The notes under the pieces were generated by a model that saw only the letters and a list, made by a program, of their open reading frames with translations, ran no database searches and was not told the DNA's origin. DNA of 55,433 nucleotides from a virus, in IMG/VR virus record IMGVR_UViG_3300044707_000152, positions 1 to 55,433 of that record; one strand, written 5' to 3'. Position 1 is the stretch's first letter; every line of letters begins with the position of its first letter. Below, piece by piece: positions 49,963 to 55,433 of this stretch. The translations under genes were made by a program, and so were the position numbers.

Positions 49963-52452
49963 ATGTCTTTAAGTATCGGCAATGATAATTTCAGTTTGGC
50001 TGCACTTGACCAAGATGGTAATCCGCCAGCCACAAGGATCAGCAACGCTTCGCATTGCTGGAATATAGCTAATAATTTAAGGCTGGCAAATATCGGAAGG
50101 GAGTCGAAGCGTATCCGTATCTATAAGGCGTATAAGATGTTCCCGCCTACAGGTTACAGCAAACTTGCAGAAAAGCGTTTGCCTTGGCAATCGGATGTAA
50201 ACTACGGACAACTTGGATTTATCGTAGATAACCAGAAGTCCAGTTACTACGATGTTATTACAGAACGGCAGGCTTGCTGCACGATCAAAAGTAAATTTGG
50301 CAATGAAAAAGAACGCCTCGTTAACTCAGAGAACATCGGAATCGCATTTGACCAAGCAATCCGCGAATGGCCCGGATACCTCTACAATACAGAGCAAGAC
50401 CTTGAAGAAATGTTGTTGTATGGAAAAGGAATCGGAATGTGGGACTCCCCTATGGGATGGATGCCAGAACACGTTTACCTCTCCGACCTCCTCTTTCCAG
50501 ACGACATTAGGATCGACTTTTGCAACCTTGAGGAGTTTGTCCGCCGTGTCCGTCTGACACCATACGAACTCTACAAGAAGATCGAGAATCGTGCGGCGGC
50601 AGAAGCAATGGGATGGAATGTAGACGCAGCAATTGACGCTATCCGTTTCCATCGTGCATTCAGCAACAATCGCAAGACCCGCGAAGACTTCTTCCGCACT
50701 ATCAGCGAAGCAGGATTTAACTGGTCACTTTCCGTAAATCAGAAGATCGACCTCTACGAAGTTTACTGGAGGGAGTTCGACGGAAAGATCAGCAAGGCGA
50801 TTATCCTTCAAGACTATCAACCCATCTCGGACTACATCAACTCCAATATCAAGGGAGCAGGCAAGATCAGTGAAGATGATGTCAGAAGCCAACATGGATT
50901 TATGATGCTGAAGATTGGACTCTTCAATTCATGGGATGAGATCATGTATATGCTGACCGACTCGGTTGGCAGCGGACTCTTCCAAGACATCAAAAGCCAA
51001 GCAGAGTCGGCATTCGTCGCCTGTCGTCAGTATGACTTCACCATGAACTCGCTGGTCGATGCCGTGCGCCTTAATTCCATGTTGATGATCGAAGGTCAAG
51101 GGCCGGATGCAACGAAGATGTTGAAGCAAATGGAATGGTTGCCAATCAGCGTAATGCCAGATGGCGCAAAATTCATCCAGAACCGCTTCCAGCTTCCAGT
51201 AGCAGAAAGCATGAGTTTCATGCAGTTCTTCATGGGAGATATGTATAGGGGCATGGGTCAGTATCGCATCAACGCACCTACCGCTGGAGGTAAGCAGCGC
51301 ACGAAAGGTGAAGCGGAACTTGATGCCGCTGAGTCTGCAAAATTATCTGGAACTCAGATTCGCCGATTCAACGAGTGCCAAACTTTATATTTCAAACAAC
51401 TCTACAAACGCTTCGTAAACGCTAAGTCCAGCGATGATGGATACGAATATGTTAAGAAGTTTTATGAGATTCTTGAAGAACTTGGAACTCCGAAAGAAGC
51501 CGCCGCTTGGAAGAACATCACAAGCATCCGTTCTAACCTAATCAACGGGGCTGGCAGTCCGTCATTCAAGCTCATCACAGCAGAGAAGCTATTGAGCATT
51601 ACAGCAATTACTCCAGCCAATGAAGGGCAAGAGAACGCAGTTAAAGATGCAATCGCGGCACTCTCTGGCAGGGACAACGTAGCTCGCTATCGCAATACCA
51701 AGCCAACTAAGATTACTGATACCGCTCGCGTAATCGGGTTTGAAAATGCTGGCATGACGGATGCCTTTGTTAACCCGCAAAACTTCCCTGTGCTGCCAAC
51801 TGATCCACATATCGAACACGCAGTTGGTCACTTGCAGGACATGATGATGCAATTGCAGATGAACCTGCAATCTGTGCAGCAAGGTCAACCAGAGCTTGCA
51901 GAGCTTTCCAAGGCAGTCCGCTCAGTCAAATTCAAAGGTGGTCACATCATGGCGCACGTTGAATATATCAGTAAGGATGAATCCAAGCAGGACTTCTTGA
52001 AGCAATTCATGCAGGGAATGAATGAAGCACAAGCAATGGCCGACGAACTTCAACAAGTTTACGTCCAGATGGCTGAAGCCGAAGCTCAGAAATCTGGTCA
52101 GCCAAACTCCGAGGAAGACATCAAACTTCAATACCTCGCTGCTAAATCTGGTATCGAAATTGACACCAAGAAGAAACTTGCTGACATCTCAATTGGCAAG
52201 GCTTCTATCAGTCACGCTCAACGCACTGAACAGCGTAAAGAACAAGGCATCACTCAACTCGCACTTCAGAAGGCTAAAGCTCGCGCTGAGATTCAGAAGG
52301 AGAAAGCAAAGCAAGCAGCAATGCAGGGCGAAGCTCCAGAGATGGAAGAAGAGGAGCCAGAGGAAATGGAAACCGAAGAGGTTGAGACTCCAGAAGTAAC
52401 TGAAGAAGTTGAAGTCGAAGAAACTCCAATGCAGACACCAACACAAACATGA
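49963..52452 (+). CDS. Portal protein
   Basis: An 829-residue protein in the size range of podovirus portals. The N-terminus has a helical clip-like part (IRIYKAYKMFPPTGYSKLAEKRLPW), the middle is a stem/wing (WPGYLYNTEQDLEEMLLYGKGIGMWD, PEHVYLSDLLFPDDIRIDF). The last 200 residues are a long helical, Gln/Glu-rich barrel-like tail ending in acidic repeats. It is followed by scaffold and capsid genes. The palindrome at 49944-49955 lies seven bases before its ATG in place of an SD. Confidence 0.8.
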   Translation: MSLSIGNDNFSLAALDQDGNPPATRISNASHCWNIANNLRLANIGRESKRIRIYKAYKMFPPTGYSKLAEKRLPWQSDVNYGQLGFIVDNQKSSYYDVITERQACCTIKSKFGNEKERLVNSENIGIAFDQAIREWPGYLYNTEQDLEEMLLYGKGIGMWDSPMGWMPEHVYLSDLLFPDDIRIDFCNLEEFVRRVRLTPYELYKKIENRAAAEAMGWNVDAAIDAIRFHRAFSNNRKTREDFFRTISEAGFNWSLSVNQKIDLYEVYWREFDGKISKAIILQDYQPISDYINSNIKGAGKISEDDVRSQHGFMMLKIGLFNSWDEIMYMLTDSVGSGLFQDIKSQAESAFVACRQYDFTMNSLVDAVRLNSMLMIEGQGPDATKMLKQMEWLPISVMPDGAKFIQNRFQLPVAESMSFMQFFMGDMYRGMGQYRINAPTAGGKQRTKGEAELDAAESAKLSGTQIRRFNECQTLYFKQLYKRFVNAKSSDDGYEYVKKFYEILEELGTPKEAAAWKNITSIRSNLINGAGSPSFKLITAEKLLSITAITPANEGQENAVKDAIAALSGRDNVARYRNTKPTKITDTARVIGFENAGMTDAFVNPQNFPVLPTDPHIEHAVGHLQDMMMQLQMNLQSVQQGQPELAELSKAVRSVKFKGGHIMAHVEYISKDESKQDFLKQFMQGMNEAQAMADELQQVYVQMAEAEAQKSGQPNSEEDIKLQYLAAKSGIEIDTKKKLADISIGKASISHAQRTEQRKEQGITQLALQKAKARAEIQKEKAKQAAMQGEAPEMEEEEPEEMETEEVETPEVTEEVEVEETPMQTPTQT

Positions 52453-52694
52453 CAACAGAAAAAGTAAAATCCCTATGCGCGGCGATAACATCACACGAAG
52501 ACTGGAACAAACTACAGGCGTATTTACTACTTAACGTAAATCCCCCAGAAGGAGTAACCACGCTTATCCATGCAATCAAAACTATTGAAGCTATTGGAAC
52601 AGAAGAGCAGGGAGCATTCAAAAAAACAAAAGCTTCTGCAAAGCATAAAGAGCCTGCGGATAACACGATTGATCCAGACCTCGACGAAATCTAA
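52449..52694 (+). CDS. Small protein between portal and scaffold
   Basis: An 81-residue protein overlapping the portal stop by four bases. Helical N-terminal half (VKSLCAAITSHEDWNKLQAYLLL), charged end. Probably a head-assembly cofactor from position. Confidence 0.55.
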   Translation: MTTEKVKSLCAAITSHEDWNKLQAYLLLNVNPPEGVTTLIHAIKTIEAIGTEEQGAFKKTKASAKHKEPADNTIDPDLDEI

Positions 52695-52697
52695 TTT

Positions 52698-53981
52698 ATG
52701 GCAGACACAAACGACACAGCAGACGTAATCGCGGAACTGAAATCCAAACCTCAAGTTCCGATTAAAGGTAACACATCTGACTTCCTCAAGAAGTTCAGCA
52801 AACAACAATCCGACGAGGGTAAGCCAAGTGCTACCAATGTTGGTGATCCTAAACTTGGAATAGCTAAATACAATGAAGAAGAACCACCAGAAGAAGTGGC
52901 GGGAGTTACCGAAGCTGAAATCACATCTGACCGAACAGGAAAAAAGAAAGGTTTTGTCGAGCGACAAATCGAAGAAAACCGCAAACTCAAAGAAGAACTT
53001 GAGAAATACAAGAAAGATGAAATCCCCAAGTTTGAAACCAAAATCCAAGAACTTGAGCGAATGGTCTCCGAGTCAACATCGACTAAAGAAGCCAATCATT
53101 ACCAAGAACAACTCAACAAAGCCAACCAAGAAAAGTTGGAAGTTGAGCAACAACTATCAGAGCAAATCAAAGAACTTCGGGGTAAACTGGACTTCCACGA
53201 CATCACAAGTAATCCAGATTTCAAAAAAACTTACCTCGATCCTATCAAAAGCACCTACGATACTGCGCGACAATTGCTATCGAATGATCCAACTCTTCTT
53301 TCGACATTCTCCCGTGCTGTTAATGCAAATGCCTCCATCTTCAATTCGGCCTCCGAAGAAGATCGCAGGGCAGCAGAAGCCGACCGCGACCAAGCGTTTG
53401 AAGAAATCACAAACTCGCTCTCGCAGTTCAAACAATATCAATTCGCGGAGCAGGTTAACAGCTTCATCAAAGCAACTCAAGGACATCACGCTGCTCTTGT
53501 CAACTTTGAAGAAACCAAGCAGAATATCCTTCAAACCGCTAAACAAAAAGAACAAGAAGGCAGGAACAAGTATCTGAACCAGTGGCGTGAAGGCTACAAG
53601 AATACTCAGCAGGAGATTGATCGGGCTACGGAAATCCCGGACACGATTGCTGACTACATGAAGGAGAAGGGAATCAAGTATGACATCTCCCGCGACGAGG
53701 CTATTGCTCTGGCGGCTACCCAGCAGACCAATGAGCAGGCATCAGTTGAAGACATGAACCGACTGATCCATCAAGGCCGTGCCTATCAGAAGATTCAAGC
53801 ACAACTGAAAGCATACCAAGAAATGGTAAAAGAGAAAGACGATTACATCGCGCAACTGAAAGGTTCGTCGCGCATCTCGTCATCATCAAGTGCATCGGAT
53901 TCCCAGAAACCAAGAATGAGCATCACGGAAGGACTGGCTGCTAAACTTGCGAAGTTCTCACCGCAAGGTCGAACAGCATAA
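52698..53981 (+). CDS. Scaffolding protein
   Basis: A 427-residue, highly charged, helical protein. Residues about 75-165 are a coiled coil (VERQIEENRKLKEELEKYKK, ELERMVSESTSTKEANHYQEQL). The Ser-rich linker and short C-terminal helix (MSITEGLAAKLAKFSPQG) fit the capsid-binding end of phage scaffolds. It sits directly between portal and capsid genes. No protease motif is visible. Confidence 0.75.
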   Translation: MADTNDTADVIAELKSKPQVPIKGNTSDFLKKFSKQQSDEGKPSATNVGDPKLGIAKYNEEEPPEEVAGVTEAEITSDRTGKKKGFVERQIEENRKLKEELEKYKKDEIPKFETKIQELERMVSESTSTKEANHYQEQLNKANQEKLEVEQQLSEQIKELRGKLDFHDITSNPDFKKTYLDPIKSTYDTARQLLSNDPTLLSTFSRAVNANASIFNSASEEDRRAAEADRDQAFEEITNSLSQFKQYQFAEQVNSFIKATQGHHAALVNFEETKQNILQTAKQKEQEGRNKYLNQWREGYKNTQQEIDRATEIPDTIADYMKEKGIKYDISRDEAIALAATQQTNEQASVEDMNRLIHQGRAYQKIQAQLKAYQEMVKEKDDYIAQLKGSSRISSSSSASDSQKPRMSITEGLAAKLAKFSPQGRTA

Positions 53982-54010
53982 GCCTTACATTCTAAAGTCT
54001 GGTCATAGAC

Positions 54011-54053
54011 GGGGGAGGTAGTTTGTCGCTGTTCTACCTCCCCCAATTTTTTT
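54011..54053 (+). terminator. Strong intrinsic terminator before the capsid gene
   Basis: GGGGGAGGTAG (54011-54021) pairs with CTACCTCCCCC (54034-54044), then seven T. It ends the portal-scaffold transcript, so the capsid gene must have its own promoter or antitermination. Confidence 0.85.
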
Positions 54054-54118
54054 GTAAAAAAACTCTTGACATAGTAAATAGATGATTGCAATGTCCGATC
54101 AAAGAGAAATCCGAAATT

Positions 54119-54332
54119 ATCGTTTACGATAAAATTAGGGATTCAGTCGCACTCTGACTGGCGAGTATCAGCACTCGCATCAAAAGCTGTTTCCGGACTG
54201 GTCTTGCAAAAGACACCGAGGGTTGAACTCCGGCTCGAAAACAACAAGCATTCGCTTGGGGCTTTCGAGCCTTTTGCGTTTGCGAACCAAACTAAAACTA
54301 AACCAAAATCAAACTCAAACAAACTAAATATT
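54119..54332 (+). promoter_or_regulatory. Structured leader of the capsid gene
   Basis: Between the terminator and the capsid ATG lie a -35-like TTGACA (54066-54071), a palindrome copy (54119-54130), hairpin GCGAGT/ACTCGC (54161-54178), a GCAA tetraloop hairpin GTCTT/AAGAC (54201-54214) and GGCTCGAAA/TTTCGAGCC (54232-54271) followed by TTTTGCG. A good -10 could not be placed. The dense hairpins suggest leader control or RNA stability for this highly expressed gene. Confidence 0.5.
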
Positions 54333-55433
54333 ATGGCATCAGATCAGCTATATTTCAACAGTTGTGCCGAGATTGACAGTTTCTTCCGCGAGGGCCGCGA
54401 ATATTTCAACGACCTCTACGTCAAGAAGCTCGTCACCAACTCTGCATATTTCACCCGTTTCGAGGAGCAAGCATGGCCTCTTAACCACACAACCGAACAG
54501 AAAGCATTCCGCTTTGGCCGTGGATTCCACGATCCTTGCGCTCCTTTCCGCACGATCACCGACACCTACTGCGAGACTGATTCTTGCGACAGCAAACCCG
54601 AAGTCATTCAGCGTCCCGGCACTGAGAGCTACACTTTTGAGCTTCTCCGTAAAGAGATGACCACTGACTGGATTTGCGTTGAGAGCCTTCTCTATCGCCT
54701 CTTCCCCGCTGAAGAGATTCTTCAGTTCGAGGAGTCGAATGCCCGTATCACCAAGAACGTCCACGAAGAGTTTCTTCGCAGCAACTACATCGGTGGTTCT
54801 GGACACAAATGGATGGGTGTTACCACTGATGACGGAACATACTGCGGACTGGTCGATGACCAATCTTGGTTCGTTCCAGAACACACTCTCAACAACGAAG
54901 CTGGCTACGACCTCTGCGCTCTTCGCGTTAAGATGGCTCCTGCCGACCTCAATAAGATCGCTTATCTCTCGCTTGATATGCTCGACGATGCACTCGTTGA
55001 CCTCCAAGACGAAGATGACGCTTTCCGTCTTGATCTCCAAGACGCGACTGGTCAGCCTTTGCTCGACATCGTTATCCCTGATCCTCAAGTTGGCCGTGCG
55101 CTTTACTTCCAAGCCAAGCGCAACAACGGTTACTGGGATGCTAACACGGACTTCGATGAACGCCTTACCCGTTTGAAACTCGGCATCAATCGTATCATCG
55201 GCGACTACGCCTTCGGTTACGACATCAACGCCGCTCGCTTCAACGCTGACACTGCCTTCAACGCATCGCTTGCAGCTTTCAACGAAGCTGACCCTGCGAC
55301 ATGGGCGCGTCTCGTTCGCGTTCCTCGTTACATCAAGATCGTCCAAGAAAACGGATGCTCCTATGTTCCTAACCGCGCTTACCGCAATGCCGACTTCGGT
55401 ATCTCGGTTGCTATGGTTAACAAAGCAATGTGC
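54333..55433 (+). CDS. Major capsid protein, N-terminal part (runs off window end)
   Basis: 367 codons from ATG 54333 (MASDQLYFNSCAEIDSFFREG...) to the window edge; the remaining 103 residues are found at the window start, total about 470. The segment TTDWICVESLLYRLFPAEEI and the acidic LVDLQDEDDAF are consistent with an HK97-like capsid with an extended loop, though the fold was not verified. The leader ends AAATATTATG without SD. It follows the scaffold gene, as expected. Confidence 0.8.
   Translation, partial: MASDQLYFNSCAEIDSFFREGREYFNDLYVKKLVTNSAYFTRFEEQAWPLNHTTEQKAFRFGRGFHDPCAPFRTITDTYCETDSCDSKPEVIQRPGTESYTFELLRKEMTTDWICVESLLYRLFPAEEILQFEESNARITKNVHEEFLRSNYIGGSGHKWMGVTTDDGTYCGLVDDQSWFVPEHTLNNEAGYDLCALRVKMAPADLNKIAYLSLDMLDDALVDLQDEDDAFRLDLQDATGQPLLDIVIPDPQVGRALYFQAKRNNGYWDANTDFDERLTRLKLGINRIIGDYAFGYDINAARFNADTAFNASLAAFNEADPATWARLVRVPRYIKIVQENGCSYVPNRAYRNADFGISVAMVNKAMC
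55072..55433. repeat. Imperfect terminal repeat, right copy (pairs with 1-362)
   Basis: Gap-free match to the first 362 bases with 18 differences. See the left copy for interpretation. Confidence 0.9.

Larger units (their letters stand above)
1677..54130. repeat. Dispersed palindrome ATCG-KWWM-CGAT, 21 copies (genome-wide family)
   Basis: Core starts: 1677, 8134, 13130, 15649, 21126, 22017, 22566, 24973, 28231, 31291, 33243, 35154, 38340, 38606, 40843, 43817, 45367, 46182, 47785, 49944, 54119; a degenerate copy at 26535. Centres are TTAA, GAAA/TTTC, GAAC, TAAC/GTTA or TAAA/TTTA, never others. Most are extended to TTATCG-N4-CGATAA. The entry spans the range; only the listed 12-base cores belong to the family. 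Confidence 0.9.

Noticed and set aside
54348-55346. Long reverse-strand open frame (332 codons) across the capsid gene
   Set aside because: It is the shadow of the capsid gene, whose start, length, position after scaffold and continuation at the window start are far more convincing.
1-55433. CRISPR array, tRNA genes, integrase, insertion sequence
   Set aside because: No regularly spaced direct repeats, cloverleaf with a CCA-type end, recombinase signature or transposase was seen by reading. A tRNA search program was not available, so a degenerate tRNA could be missed.

Overview
The window looks like an essentially complete genome of a podovirus-like tailed phage (Caudoviricetes), opened inside its major capsid protein gene. 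The first 362 bases and the last 362 bases (55072-55433) encode the same segment of that gene and differ at 18 positions, mostly synonymous. The map is therefore best read as a circle of about 55.07 kb joined across the capsid gene. No tRNA, integrase, RNA polymerase or DNA polymerase was recognised. The host cannot be named from the sequence. Many structural genes have A/T-rich leaders without a Shine-Dalgarno sequence (for example TAATATTATG), which suggests a bacterium that uses few SD signals, such as Bacteroidota or Verrucomicrobiota. Promoters still look sigma-70-like (TTGACA, 16-17 bases, TAGATT).

Layout. 47.7-55.4 kb and 0-26.4 kb form the virion module: large terminase (minus strand), portal, scaffold, capsid, an unusually large set of fibre, spike and adhesin genes (coiled-coil fibre, glycine-rich adhesin, LamG lectin, two pectate-lyase-like spikes, one with an S74-type chaperone), a lysis cassette (6.65-8.12 kb), nozzle-like and adaptor-like proteins, then three ejection-type internal proteins ending in a 2191-residue giant. 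26.4-31.3 kb is a plus-strand nucleic-acid module: a RecB/Cas4-like nuclease, an SSB-like protein, and a tightly overlapping dpdA-like / unknown 80-residue / queD cassette that points to 7-deazaguanine modification of phage DNA. 31.3-31.85 kb has no gene and appears to hold structured RNA. 31.9-37.5 kb holds an SNF2/DEAD-type helicase, a likely small terminase, many tiny minus-strand genes (several below 60 residues) joined by ATGA overlaps, and about 930 bases without a convincing gene. 37.5-46.6 kb is a minus-strand early/replication module: DnaB helicase, a winged-helix initiator carrying iteron-like repeats inside its own gene, resolvase-like nuclease, dCMP deaminase, NrdR-like zinc ribbon, glycosyltransferase, a PP-loop ATPase and many small proteins. 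At 46.56-46.62 kb a divergent promoter pair separates this from an HTH regulator and an HNH nuclease.

The most striking signal is a dispersed palindrome, core ATCG-KWWM-CGAT (often TTATCG-N4-CGATAA). I found 21 exact-class copies spread around the genome; chance expectation for that class is about 0.05. Copies sit against start codons, next to promoters, and inside genes where they are read in different frames, so selection acts on the DNA (or RNA) site and not on the protein. It probably marks a genome-wide operator or another phage-specific recognition site. Its binding partner is not known; the HTH protein at 46.6 kb is one candidate.
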